A stretch of 10,390 bases of DNA from an uncultured Rhodobacter sp. (GCA_937901435.1 CALGTJ010000201.1:1-10390), one strand, 5' to 3'. Numbered from the stretch's first letter, positions 1 to 8,467 are shown. Notes: generated by a model from the letters alone, not told the origin. Numbers and translations: made by a program.

Positions 1-3000
1 ACCCACATAGTCGTTGGCATCACCGCTGACCTCTAGTTTCAGCCCCGGAGCCGCAAAGGCCCCCAATGATTGCCCCGCAGAACCGGTCAATTTCACCGTC
101 AGATGGTCAGGTTGCAATTGGTTGCGCATGCCGAACCGCTTGACGATATGGCTGGATGTCCGCGTGCCGATGGTCCGGTCGGTGTTACGGACCGCATAGG
201 ACAGTTGCATCTTTTCACCATCCTCAAGGAAGCGCGCGGCATCCGCCACAATCGCGGCGTCCAGCGTGTCCGGCACCGCGTTGCGTGGCTTGTTGCGGTC
301 GTAAACAATACGATCCGCGCCATCGACAGTGATCAGCAGCGGGTTCAGATCGAGATCGTCCAGATGCGCAGAGCCCCGGCTGACCTGAGACAACAGATCC
401 GCACGACCAATGACCTCGTCCAGAGACTTGGCCCCGATAGAGGCAAGAATCTCGCGCACTTCCTGAGCGTAGAAAGTGATCAGGTTGACGACCTTGTCGG
501 CGTTGCCGGTGAACTTGGCGCGCAGGTCCTCGTCCTGCGTGCAGACCCCGACCGGGCAAGTGTTGCTTTGGCACTGACGCACCATGATACAGCCCATCGC
601 GATCAGCGCAGCGGTGCCGATGCCGTATTCTTCGGCCCCAAGCATTGCCGCCATGACGATGTCACGCCCGGTGCGAAGGCCACCATCGGTGCGCAGGGTC
701 ACGCGGTCGCGCAGCTTGTTCATCGACAGAACCTGATGCGCCTCGGTCAGGCCCATTTCCCAGGGCAGACCCGCGTATTTGATCGAGGTTGCGGGCGACG
801 CGCCCGTGCCACCGTTGTGACCGGAAATTAGGATCACATCAGCCTTGGCCTTGGCCACACCCGCCGCAATCGTACCCACACCGCTAGAGGCGACAAGTTT
901 CACCGTCACCTTGGCGCGTGGGTTGATCTGCTTGAGGTCATAGATCAGCTGCGCCAGATCCTCGATAGAGTAGATATCGTGGTGCGGCGGTGGGGATATC
1001 AGCGTCACACCGGGTGTCGAGTGGCGCAGACGCGCGATCAGTTCGGTGACCTTCATCCCCGGCAACTGACCACCCTCTCCGGGCTTGGCGCCCTGAGCGA
1101 CCTTGATTTCCAGCTCTTCGCAGGCGTTCAGGTATTCGGCGGTGACGCCAAAGCGACCAGAGGCCACCTGCTTGATCTTGGCACTTGGGTTGTCGCCGTT
1201 GGATTCTGGCACGAAATGCGCCGGATCTTCGCCACCCTCGCCAGAGTCGGACTTGGCCCCGATCCGGTTCATCGCGATGTTCAGCGTCTTGTGTGCCTCT
1301 GGCGACAGCGCCCCCAGCGACATACCCGGTGTCACGAACCGCTTGCGGATCGAGGTGATGCTTTCGACCTCTTCAATCGCCACAGGCGCACCGATGGATT
1401 TGAAATCCAGCAGGTCGCGCAAATGGATCGGCGGAGCAGAGCGCATCTTGGCCGAAAACTGCTTCCACAACTCGTAGGACGCGCGGTTACAGGCCGCTTG
1501 CAGCATATGCATCGACTGCGCTTCCCACGCGTGGGTCTCGCCGGACCGGCGTGCTTTGTAGAACCCGCCGATGGGCAGAACGTCCTGCCCGCCCAGCCAG
1601 CCTTGCGCGTGAACGGCCATCGCCTTTTTCTGGATACCGCTGGTGCCGATCCCGGAAATGCGGCTGTGCATGCCCGGGAAATATTCGGCCACCATGGCAC
1701 GGCTAAGACCAACCGCCTCAAAGTTCAGACCGCCACGATAGGACGAAATCACCGAAATGCCCATCTTGGACATGATCTTTAGCAGGCCCTGATCGATAGC
1801 CTCACGGTAACGCGCGACCGCCTCGTTCAGGCTGCAATCCAGCAACCCGCGCTGGACGCGATCGGCAAGGCTGTCCTCTGCCAGATAGGCGTTCACCACG
1901 GTCGCGCCACAGCCAATGAGCACCGCAAAGTAATGCGGATCGATACATTCGGCAGACTGGACGTTGAGAGAGCAGAAGGTCCGCAGGCCCTTGCGCGTCA
2001 GCCAGCTATGGACGGCACTGGTGGCAAGGATCATCGGCATCCCGACCTTTTCCGGCCCCTGATGCTGGTCTGTCAGGATCAGATGCCCGGCGCCAGAGCG
2101 TACTGCATCTTCTGCCTCGGACCGGATCCGATGCAGGTTCGTCATCAGCGCCGCAGAATCATCTGCCGCGAAGGTACAGTCGATCTCGACCATATGGGCG
2201 TTGAAGTTGCGCACCAGTTCCTCGAACTGCCCGTTGCCCACGAACGGCGAGTTCAGCACAAGGATCTCTGTCTGGCTGCTGTCCTCGTCCAGCACGTTCT
2301 TGAGGTTGCCGAACCGCGTCTTGAGGCTCATCACGCGGAATTCGCGCAAGCTGTCGATGGGCGGGTTGGTCACCTGCGAAAAGTTCTGGCGGAAAAAATG
2401 GCTGAGCGGGCGATATTTTTCCGACAATACCGCGCTGGGGGTGTCGTCGCCCATAGAGGCCAGCGTTTCCTTGCCATCCTCAGCCATTGGCGCGAGGATT
2501 TGTTCCAGCTCTTCAATGGTATAGCCCGCCGCAATCTGGCGCTTGCGCAGTTCAGCCCCAGAGAACAACGCCTTTTCGTTGACGCTATCCAAAGCGTCAT
2601 CAAGCTCGTTGATCTTGCCTACCCATTCGCCAAAGGGCTGGGCGGCGGCCATTTTGTCTTTGATCTCTGTGTCGTGGTACAAACGGCCCTCGGCCATATC
2701 CACAGCCAGCAACTGCCCTGGCCCCAATGCGCCTTTTTCGACCACGCTGGCCTCATCCGTGGGGACCATGCCCGCCTCGGACCCGGCAATCACCAGACCG
2801 TCCCCCGTCACAACATAGCGCATCGGGCGCAGCCCGTTGCGGTCAAGTCCGGCGCAGACCCAGCGTCCGTCCGTCATGGCAAGCGCGGCGGGACCGTCCC
2901 AAGGCTCCATCACGGCGTTGCAATAGTTGTACATATCGCGCCAGCTTTCGGGCAGTTCGATCGCCTGCTTGCTCCAGCTTTCGGGGATCAGCATGGTTTT

Positions 3001-4014
3001 CGCCATAGGCGCAGAGCGCCCGGCGCGAACCAGCACCTCGAACACAGAATCCAGCGCCGCAGAGTCCGAAGACCCGGCGGGAATGATCGGCTTGATATCC
3101 TCGGCCAGATCGCCAAACGCGCCAGAGGCCATGCGGATCTCGTGGCTTTTCATCCAGTTGACGTTGCCCTTGAGCGTGTTGATCTCGCCGTTATGGGCCA
3201 ACATGCGGAACGGCTGTGCCAGCCACCATTGCGGGAAAGTATTGGTGGAATAGCGCTGGTGATAGATCGCAAAGGCGCTTTCGAACCGCTCGTCTTGAAG
3301 GTCTGGATAGAATTCGGCCACATCCTGCGCCAGCATCATGCCCTTGTAGATGATCGAGCGGCACGACAGTGACGCCAGATACAGCCCTGGCACCTGCGCG
3401 GCCAGCGCGGCTTTTTCGATGCGGCGACGGATCACGTAAAGCTCACGCTCGAACTGTTCTTCGCTCACATCTTTAGAATTGCTGATCAGGATCTGTTCGA
3501 TCTCTGGCCGCGTTGCGTTCGCCTTGTCACCCAGAACCGACACATCGACCGGCACATGACGCCATCCGTAGATGTAATAGCCCATACGCAGCACTTCGGC
3601 CTCGACGATGGTCCGGCAGGTTTCCTGCGCGCCAAAATCGGTGCGCGGCAAGAACACCTGCCCCACGGCGATCATCCGGTTGTGGTCGGGCTTGTGCCCG
3701 GTGCGTTCGATCTGGTCGTAGAAGAACTCGACAGGGATCTGCACGTGAATGCCAGCGCCGTCGCCAGTCTTGCCATCTGCATCCACAGCGCCCCGGTGCC
3801 AGACGGCCTTGAGCGCGTCGATGCCGTTCGCCACAACCTTGCGGCTTGGCTTGCCGTCAATCGAGACCACCAGACCCACACCGCAAGAGGCGTGTTCGTC
3901 ACTCTCGCTATACAGCCCGTTTTCGGCCATCCAAGCACGCTTGGTGGTCTCTTGCGCGGCCCAATCAGCATCAAACTTGGCAGCTTCAAATTTGGCAGAA
4001 TCAAATTTGGTCAT
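1..4014 (-). CDS. gltB: Glutamate synthase (NADPH) large subunit, 3'-truncated by window edge
   Basis: This is the alpha subunit of NADPH-GOGAT. It releases ammonia from glutamine, channels it to an FMN site and makes glutamate from 2-oxoglutarate, in complex with GltD. The start at 4014 is set by GGAGGA six bases upstream. Reading from there gives a propeptide of 43 residues, then Cys44 in the motif ASC-GVG, the expected N-terminal nucleophile of a class II glutamine amidotransferase. The amidotransferase domain is followed by the central domain and the FMN domain, which contains GHNGGTGASP (about 1065-1074). The [3Fe-4S] cysteines are C1142, C1148 and C1153 (C-x5-C-x4-C). The frame is open for 1338 codons with no stop. 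The family is usually about 1500 residues, so roughly 170 C-terminal residues (end of the GXGXG domain) lie outside. It follows gltD by 87 bases and is probably co-transcribed with it. Identity is very secure. Confidence 0.97.
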   Translation of the reverse strand, partial: MTKFDSAKFEAAKFDADWAAQETTKRAWMAENGLYSESDEHASCGVGLVVSIDGKPSRKVVANGIDALKAVWHRGAVDADGKTGDGAGIHVQIPVEFFYDQIERTGHKPDHNRMIAVGQVFLPRTDFGAQETCRTIVEAEVLRMGYYIYGWRHVPVDVSVLGDKANATRPEIEQILISNSKDVSEEQFERELYVIRRRIEKAALAAQVPGLYLASLSCRSIIYKGMMLAQDVAEFYPDLQDERFESAFAIYHQRYSTNTFPQWWLAQPFRMLAHNGEINTLKGNVNWMKSHEIRMASGAFGDLAEDIKPIIPAGSSDSAALDSVFEVLVRAGRSAPMAKTMLIPESWSKQAIELPESWRDMYNYCNAVMEPWDGPAALAMTDGRWVCAGLDRNGLRPMRYVVTGDGLVIAGSEAGMVPTDEASVVEKGALGPGQLLAVDMAEGRLYHDTEIKDKMAAAQPFGEWVGKINELDDALDSVNEKALFSGAELRKRQIAAGYTIEELEQILAPMAEDGKETLASMGDDTPSAVLSEKYRPLSHFFRQNFSQVTNPPIDSLREFRVMSLKTRFGNLKNVLDEDSSQTEILVLNSPFVGNGQFEELVRNFNAHMVEIDCTFAADDSAALMTNLHRIRSEAEDAVRSGAGHLILTDQHQGPEKVGMPMILATSAVHSWLTRKGLRTFCSLNVQSAECIDPHYFAVLIGCGATVVNAYLAEDSLADRVQRGLLDCSLNEAVARYREAIDQGLLKIMSKMGISVISSYRGGLNFEAVGLSRAMVAEYFPGMHSRISGIGTSGIQKKAMAVHAQGWLGGQDVLPIGGFYKARRSGETHAWEAQSMHMLQAACNRASYELWKQFSAKMRSAPPIHLRDLLDFKSIGAPVAIEEVESITSIRKRFVTPGMSLGALSPEAHKTLNIAMNRIGAKSDSGEGGEDPAHFVPESNGDNPSAKIKQVASGRFGVTAEYLNACEELEIKVAQGAKPGEGGQLPGMKVTELIARLRHSTPGVTLISPPPHHDIYSIEDLAQLIYDLKQINPRAKVTVKLVASSGVGTIAAGVAKAKADVILISGHNGGTGASPATSIKYAGLPWEMGLTEAHQVLSMNKLRDRVTLRTDGGLRTGRDIVMAAMLGAEEYGIGTAALIAMGCIMVRQCQSNTCPVGVCTQDEDLRAKFTGNADKVVNLITFYAQEVREILASIGAKSLDEVIGRADLLSQVSRGSAHLDDLDLNPLLITVDGADRIVYDRNKPRNAVPDTLDAAIVADAARFLEDGEKMQLSYAVRNTDRTIGTRTSSHIVKRFGMRNQLQPDHLTVKLTGSAGQSLGAFAAPGLKLEVSGDANDYVG
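3971..4014 (-). repeat. Three 15-base tandem units in the gltB propeptide
   Basis: Units at 3971-3985, 3986-4000 and 4001-4014 (last one short by a base) are near-identical on the + strand, each starting TCAAAYTTGG. They encode successive five-residue steps of the pattern KF(D/E)(S/A)A in residues 3-16 of GltB. This stretch lies in the propeptide that would be removed ahead of Cys44, so repeat number is unlikely to affect catalysis. The repeat is seen directly; the idea that it arose by slippage is inference. Confidence 0.8.
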
Positions 4015-4020
4015 CTCGTA

Positions 4021-4026
4021 TCCTCC
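4021..4026 (-). promoter_or_regulatory. Ribosome binding site of gltB
   Basis: The minus strand reads GGAGGA here, six bases before the ATG at 4014. It is a near-perfect Shine-Dalgarno sequence and fixes the gltB start. Independent re-initiation is therefore likely, rather than coupling to gltD, whose stop codon is about 75 bases further upstream. Confidence 0.8.
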
Positions 4027-4101
4027 GTTCGATTGGCAGGACCATGCCTGAACCAGCCGTCACATCTAAATCCAAAACCGGGGCCTTCGCCCAAAATTAG
4101 C

Positions 4102-5535
4102 CTACTCGGCCGCAACGCTTTGCGAGGCGCTGATGTAGTCGAGGATGGCATCCGCCGCCTCGCGCCCGTCCCGGATCGCCCAGACCACCAGCGAAGCACC
4201 GCGCACGATGTCACCAGCAGCATAAACCCCGTCCAGCGATGTGGCGTGGCTGCGGAAGTCGGCCTTGACCGTGCCCCAGCGCGTGACCTCCAGCCCGTCG
4301 ACCCCCCAAAGCTTTGGCAGATCCTCAGGCTCGAACCCCAGCGCCATGATCGCCAGATCCGCACCTTCGATATAGTCCGCGCCGTCGATCACCTCTGGGC
4401 TGCGGCGGCCACTGGCATCAGGCGCACCAAGGCGCATCCGCTGGACCATCACGCCCTCGACCGTCTCACCGACAAAGCCTTTGGGCGCGGTCTGCCAGAC
4501 GAATTCAACGCCTTCTTCCTCGGCATTGGCGACCTCGCGCTGGCTGCCGGGCATGTTGTCCCGGTCGCGACGATAGAGGCATTTCACGCTGGTCGCCCCC
4601 TGACGGATCGCCGTGCGCACACAGTCCATGGCGGTATCGCCGCCGCCGACAACGACGACGCGCTTGCCCTTGGCGTCCAGCTCGCCCGAATCGAATTCCT
4701 CGACCACATCGCCAAAGCTTTTGCGGTTAGATGCTGTCAGAAAATCAATCGCGCGGACAATGCCATCAGCCCCGATGCCGGGTGCCTGCAACTCGCGGGA
4801 TTTGTACACGCCTGTGGCAATCAGAACCGCGTCATGCTTGCCCCGGATGGCGTCGAAAGAGATATCCTCGCCCACGTTGCAGTTCAGCACAAATTCAACA
4901 CCGCCGTCGCGTAGCTGATCGATACGCGCCATGACCACGTCTTTTTCCAGCTTGAAACCGGGGATGCCATAGGTCAGCAGACCGCCCCCGCGATCATAGC
5001 GGTCGTAGACAGTGACCTGCACACCCTGCCGACGCAGCACATCCGCCGCCGCCAGCCCGCCCGGACCAGCGCCGATGATACCGACGCTTTCGGTACGTTC
5101 CTGCGCGGGACGGATCGCTTTGACCCAACCGTTTTCCCACGCCATATCAGTGATATATTTCTCGACCGATCCGATGGTCACAGTGCCGTGGCCGGATTGT
5201 TCGATCACACAATTGCCTTCGCACAGACGATCCTGCGGACAGATGCGGCCGCAGATCTCGGGAAAGGTATTGGTGGCCTGGCTGAGTTCATAGGCCTCCT
5301 GCAACCGACCCTCTGCCGTCAGGCGCAACCAGTCGGGGATGTTGTTGTGCAGCGGACAATGGGTCTGGCAATAGGGCACACCGCATTGGCTACACCGCGA
5401 GGACTGCTCTTCCGCTTTGGCGGCTGCAAACTCTGCGTAGATCTCGTTGAAATCTGTGTTGCGCAGATTGGGGGGCCGTTTTTCCGGCATGTCCCGTTCG
5501 ACCTGCACGAATTTCAACATTTTTTGAGTCGCCAT
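4102..5535 (-). CDS. gltD: Glutamate synthase (NADPH) small subunit
   Basis: This is the beta subunit of GOGAT. It oxidises NADPH at an FAD site and passes electrons through [4Fe-4S] clusters to GltB. The protein is 477 residues, normal for the family. The N-terminal cluster domain carries C48, C51, C56 and C60, then C95, C99, C105 and C109. The FAD-binding GAGPGG motif is at 155-160, the NADPH-binding VGGGDTA at 296-302, and the C-terminal AAGD FAD motif at 439-442. The frame is open upstream to 5718, but the start at 5535 is chosen because AGGAAGGA lies eight bases before it and because MATQKMLKFV is the usual family start. The gene is first in a gltD-gltB operon, the reverse of the E. coli gltBD order. 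Its promoter should lie in the 223-base region shared with uppP. Confidence 0.96.
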   Translation of the reverse strand: MATQKMLKFVQVERDMPEKRPPNLRNTDFNEIYAEFAAAKAEEQSSRCSQCGVPYCQTHCPLHNNIPDWLRLTAEGRLQEAYELSQATNTFPEICGRICPQDRLCEGNCVIEQSGHGTVTIGSVEKYITDMAWENGWVKAIRPAQERTESVGIIGAGPGGLAAADVLRRQGVQVTVYDRYDRGGGLLTYGIPGFKLEKDVVMARIDQLRDGGVEFVLNCNVGEDISFDAIRGKHDAVLIATGVYKSRELQAPGIGADGIVRAIDFLTASNRKSFGDVVEEFDSGELDAKGKRVVVVGGGDTAMDCVRTAIRQGATSVKCLYRRDRDNMPGSQREVANAEEEGVEFVWQTAPKGFVGETVEGVMVQRMRLGAPDASGRRSPEVIDGADYIEGADLAIMALGFEPEDLPKLWGVDGLEVTRWGTVKADFRSHATSLDGVYAAGDIVRGASLVVWAIRDGREAADAILDYISASQSVAAE

Positions 5536-5758
5536 GGGGAAGGTCCTTCCTAGAACCAGTGTGGACCGTCCGTATAATCGGGGTTGAAACGGAAATAAAG
5601 TCATTAATGGTGACCTATATTCGACTATTTTCACTCTGCGGCGCAGCATTTGGGTTTCACTACCCCTAAATAATGGCAGTATTACTGTCCTATATGCGAT
5701 CTTTCCCCGGAGTCTCAAATGGTTAATGTGGCCGCACGAATCGGACGGAGTCCCCGAA
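5536..5758. promoter_or_regulatory. Divergent gltD / uppP intergenic region
   Basis: These 223 bases separate two divergently transcribed genes and must hold both promoters and leaders. The region is A+T-richer than its flanks. A short inverted repeat, CAGTA-T-TACTG, lies at 5677-5687 and could be an operator, but it is short enough to be chance. GGAG at 5747-5750 serves uppP. I found no convincing -35/-10 pair on either strand and no sigma-54 GG/GC promoter, so nitrogen control of gltD through NtrC/RpoN binding here is not supported by eye. Confidence 0.5.
5544..5551 (-). promoter_or_regulatory. Ribosome binding site of gltD
   Basis: The minus strand reads AGGAAGGA, eight bases before the ATG at 5535. 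It decides this start against in-frame ATG codons further upstream, whose added residues (beginning MRLRGKIAYR) do not belong to the GltD family. Confidence 0.7.
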
Positions 5759-6556
5759 ATGCCAATTCTTCATCTTCTCATTGTCGCGCTTATTCAGGGT
5801 GTGACAGAGTTTCTGCCCATATCCTCTTCTGCTCACTTGATTCTTTTGCCCAATCTGACCGGCATGGCGGATCAGGGACAGGTCATCGATATGGCGGTGC
5901 ATGTTGGCACCCTCTTTGCCGTTATCCTCTATTTCTGGAGCGATGTACGCCTTGCGGCTTCCGGTGTTCCTAGTCTGATCCGGGGGCGGATCGACTCTCA
6001 GGGGGCGTGGCTGGCGATGCTCTTGGCGCTCTCTACCGTTCCGGTGATCCTTTTTGGGCTGGTTCTGAAATTGACCGGCGTCGACGATATGTTGCGATCG
6101 ACCGCTGTCATCGGCTGGACGATGTTGATTTTTGGCCTCTTCCTTTATTGGGCCGATCAAACCGGCAGCACTGACAAAGACGACAAGAAATGGACCATGC
6201 GGGATGCTGCGATCATGGGTCTGTGGCAGGCGATCGCCTTGATCCCCGGCACCTCGCGGTCGGGTATCACGATCACCGCCGGGCGCTATCTGGGATATAA
6301 CCGCAAGGGCGCTGCGCGGCTGGCGATGCTGATGTCGATCCCGACGATCATCGCTTCTGCCACCTTGCTGGGGCTAGAGGTCGCCGTGAACGCTGATGCC
6401 GCCGCCGCCCGCGACGGCGCGATTGCCGCCGCGTTCTCGTTCATCGCCGCGCTCTTTGCGCTCGTCCTGATGATGCGCCTTTTGCGCAGCGTCAGCTATA
6501 CGCCCTATGTGATCTACCGGGTCGTGCTGGGCGTGATCCTGCTATGGATCGCCTAG
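5759..6556 (+). CDS. uppP: Undecaprenyl-diphosphate phosphatase (BacA/UppP)
   Basis: This integral membrane enzyme converts undecaprenyl diphosphate to the monophosphate lipid carrier used for peptidoglycan and other envelope polymers; high dosage gives bacitracin resistance in known relatives. The protein is 265 residues, typical of the family. The (E/Q)xxxE motif appears as Q13-G-V-T-E17, followed by FLPISSSAH to H26. The second signature PGTSRSG is at 163-169, including the catalytic Arg167. Hydrophobic segments fill most of the rest. An ATG at 5726 would add 11 residues, but 5759 is preferred because GGAG lies eight bases before it and because the family begins directly with the first membrane segment. 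It is divergent from gltD and convergent with the next gene, whose stop is two bases away. No transcription terminator fits between them. Confidence 0.95.
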   Translation: MPILHLLIVALIQGVTEFLPISSSAHLILLPNLTGMADQGQVIDMAVHVGTLFAVILYFWSDVRLAASGVPSLIRGRIDSQGAWLAMLLALSTVPVILFGLVLKLTGVDDMLRSTAVIGWTMLIFGLFLYWADQTGSTDKDDKKWTMRDAAIMGLWQAIALIPGTSRSGITITAGRYLGYNRKGAARLAMLMSIPTIIASATLLGLEVAVNADAAAARDGAIAAAFSFIAALFALVLMMRLLRSVSYTPYVIYRVVLGVILLWIA

Positions 6557-6558
6557 AC

Positions 6559-7539
6559 CTAAGCCTTGAGGTTTTTCGCTGAATTCTTGATCGCGGCGTA
6601 TTGCCCCGAGGGACGATACGGCCAGAGATAGTCGGGGATAACCGATTCAATCGTCGTCGGCGTTATGCCCAGATCCGCAAGGGTCATAGCGCCGTCAGAC
6701 ACCACATTATCCACGCGCAGACTGCGCACCTGATCAGTGGTCACCGGACCTTTGATCAGGCCGCCAGAGATCGCAGAGGCAAATCCAAACAGCCCGCCCA
6801 TGATCCGTGCCGCGAAAAAGGGGATGTTCAGTATAAGACGCCGACGCTGAATGACGTGCAACATGACCGTCATCAACGCGCGAAAGCTCAGTTTCTCAGG
6901 CCCGCCGATTTCATAGATGCCCGGCTTGGCTGTCCCAAGAATACCCTTGACGGCGGCCTGCGCCAGATCATCCACATAGACCGGCTGGAACTGCGTCTCT
7001 GCCCCGATAACCGGCAGCACAGGACCCATTCGGGTCATCGCAGCAAAGCGGTTAAAGAATTGATCCTCTGGCCCGAAAACCACGGACGGACGCAGGATCA
7101 TGGCGTTTGGCATATGGGCCAGCACACCAGCCTCTCCGGCGGCCTTTGATTGGGAATAGACGCTGGCACTGTCCGCATCCGCGCCAATGGCAGAGATATG
7201 CACCATCCGGGCAATCCCCTGCTCTGCCGCGATCCTCGCGATGCGCGTCGCGCCTTCGTCCTGCACGGCACCAAAATTGTTGCGCCCGCCAACGTCAAAC
7301 GTCCCCACACAGTTCACAACTACATCGGCCCCGGCCATCACCGCACGCACGCTGTCATCGTCGCGAATATTGCAGAACACAGGTTCTACCTGCCCGACCA
7401 CACCGTAGGGTTTGACAAAGATCGCCTCGTTCGGGCGACGCACCGCGACCCGAACGCGCCAGCCCAGTTTCGCCATGCGGCGCGCGATATAACGCCCGAC
7501 AAACCCGGACCCGCCGTAGATCGTGACAAGTTGCGACAT
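6559..7539 (-). CDS. Complex I NDUFA9-like NAD(P)-binding protein (atypical SDR)
   Basis: This 326-residue protein begins with a Rossmann dinucleotide site, GGSGFVGR (9-16), after a first beta strand. It then has the NCVG strand (76-79), a HISAIGADADSASVYSQSKAAGE stretch in short segments with S116 and a Y128-x3-K132 pair, LRPSVVFGPEDQFFNR (from 149) and a YVDDLA motif (188-193). This order is typical of the atypical-SDR group that contains mitochondrial NDUFA9 and its alphaproteobacterial relatives. Family knowledge suggests a structural or accessory role at respiratory complex I; an independent epimerase or dehydrogenase role cannot be excluded, since Tyr and Lys of the SDR active site are present. 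No nuo genes are in the window. The ATG at 7539 is preceded by GGGAG at about eight bases. The gene overlaps nothing and ends two bases from uppP. Confidence 0.85.
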   Translation of the reverse strand: MSQLVTIYGGSGFVGRYIARRMAKLGWRVRVAVRRPNEAIFVKPYGVVGQVEPVFCNIRDDDSVRAVMAGADVVVNCVGTFDVGGRNNFGAVQDEGATRIARIAAEQGIARMVHISAIGADADSASVYSQSKAAGEAGVLAHMPNAMILRPSVVFGPEDQFFNRFAAMTRMGPVLPVIGAETQFQPVYVDDLAQAAVKGILGTAKPGIYEIGGPEKLSFRALMTVMLHVIQRRRLILNIPFFAARIMGGLFGFASAISGGLIKGPVTTDQVRSLRVDNVVSDGAMTLADLGITPTTIESVIPDYLWPYRPSGQYAAIKNSAKNLKA

Positions 7540-7707
7540 GGTCGTTTGCTCCCGCAGAATATGGTTGTTGCTGGCCTACTCTTCGACACCGCGTGGAACA
7601 AGCCGTAATTTTGTCGCGACGCAAGGTTCGCTGCACACCTGAGTTGCCGAAATTATACCTTTACCGTAAAGTCTGAAAAAAACAACAACACCGGGCAGGC
7701 AAACACC
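7540..7707. promoter_or_regulatory. Divergent intergenic region with candidate + strand promoter
   Basis: These 168 bases separate the NDUFA9-like gene (minus) from the methyltransferase gene (plus). A possible + strand promoter is TTGCCG at 7644-7649, 17 bases, then TAAAGT at 7667-7672; each box matches four of six consensus bases. An inverted repeat CTTTAC-C-GTAAAG at 7659-7671 overlaps the would-be -10 box and could be an operator. An A-rich run follows at about 7676-7689. All of this is read by eye and is weak individually. Confidence 0.35.
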
Positions 7708-8382
7708 ATGAATGCGGATCAAAATCCGACTGCGGTAAACCCAATTTCCCTTTTGGTCGAGGCATCGCGTCGAGACAGTTTCGAAACGTTCCGCGAGGAA
7801 ATGTCACAATCGATGCTTTTCCCTGAAAAGTCGCGCAACAGACAGTTCGCAATGGAACGCGCCATTCAAACGGATCTGGACGGTGGGTTGTACGTTGAAT
7901 TTGGCGTCGCGGCAGGCAAGGGCTGCCGTCAGTTCGGCAAAATGCTGGCCCCGCACGGCAAACGTTTTCATGGGTTTGACAGCTTTGAAGGCCTCGAAGA
8001 AGACTGGACGGGCATTCAAACAGGCCGAACAGCCGGAGCGTTTTCGCAAGGCGGCACCCTGCCGCGCGTTCCGGGCAATGTCACCTTGGTGAAGGGCTGG
8101 ATTCAGGACACTTTGCCGACCTATTTGACAGAAACAGAAAGCGCGCCGTTCTCATTTATCCACATGGATATGGACACCTACACCCCGACACGTGTTGCGC
8201 TTGAATTGGTCAAACCGAGGCTGCGCAAGGGCACTGTCATCTTGTTTGACGAACTTTACGGATATCCCGGCTGGCGCCACCACGAATACAAGGCCTTACA
8301 AGAGGTGCTAAGCGCGGATGACTATTGCTTTTTGTGCTTCTCGAACGAAGCCGTTGCGATTGAACTGCTGCGCCATCCATAG
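7708..8382 (+). CDS. TylF/MycF-like class I SAM-dependent methyltransferase
   Basis: This is a 224-residue protein with a single Rossmann-type methyltransferase domain. Motif I is YVEFGVAAGKG (62-72), the SAM-binding loop. Motif II is GFDSFEG (89-95), with the acidic residue that usually contacts the SAM ribose. The later motifs HMDMDTY (152-158) and LFDELYG (179-185) hold aspartates that in the TylF/MycF sugar O-methyltransferases bind a metal. The N-terminal 55 residues look helical and lack a signal peptide, so the protein is cytosolic. Substrate is unknown; family knowledge points to hydroxyl groups on sugars or related small molecules. No glycosyltransferase or biosynthetic cluster is adjacent, so it stands alone between core genes and tRNA-Leu. 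The ribosome site is weak (CAGG about eight bases before the ATG). No hairpin terminator is visible after the stop. Confidence 0.82.
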   Translation: MNADQNPTAVNPISLLVEASRRDSFETFREEMSQSMLFPEKSRNRQFAMERAIQTDLDGGLYVEFGVAAGKGCRQFGKMLAPHGKRFHGFDSFEGLEEDWTGIQTGRTAGAFSQGGTLPRVPGNVTLVKGWIQDTLPTYLTETESAPFSFIHMDMDTYTPTRVALELVKPRLRKGTVILFDELYGYPGWRHHEYKALQEVLSADDYCFLCFSNEAVAIELLRHP

Positions 8383-8420
8383 CACCACACTGACTATAAA
8401 AAATATCGTGACGAATCCAA

Positions 8421-8449
8421 TTGACAGTGTCGATGGCACCCCTTAAACG
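8421..8449 (+). promoter_or_regulatory. Likely sigma-70 promoter of tRNA-Leu
   Basis: A perfect TTGACA at 8421-8426 is followed after 17 bases by TAAACG at 8444-8449, a weak -10 box. This would start transcription around 8456, about a dozen bases before the mature tRNA, a normal leader length for RNase P processing. The -35 box is clear; the -10 assignment is less sure. Confidence 0.55.
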
Positions 8450-8467
8450 CGCCGCTACACGACACCT

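Noticed and set aside
70..3372. Long + strand open frames (70-831, 979-1782, 1933-3372, 3556-4914)
   Set aside because: They lie antisense to gltB and gltD, which have complete motif sets. Their products are rich in Arg/His/Gln as expected for antisense reading of GC-rich genes.
4080..4093. GGGC-CTTC-GCCC hairpin between gltD and gltB as a terminator or attenuator
   Set aside because: Only four base pairs, and on the transcribed strand the T run after it is interrupted.
5536..5718. Upstream extension of gltD to 5718 (538 residues)
   Set aside because: The added residues do not fit the GltD family, and the ATG at 5535 has a good ribosome site and the usual N-terminus.
5726..5758. Longer uppP start at 5726
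   Set aside because: It adds 11 polar residues before the first membrane segment. GGAG is correctly spaced for 5759 only.
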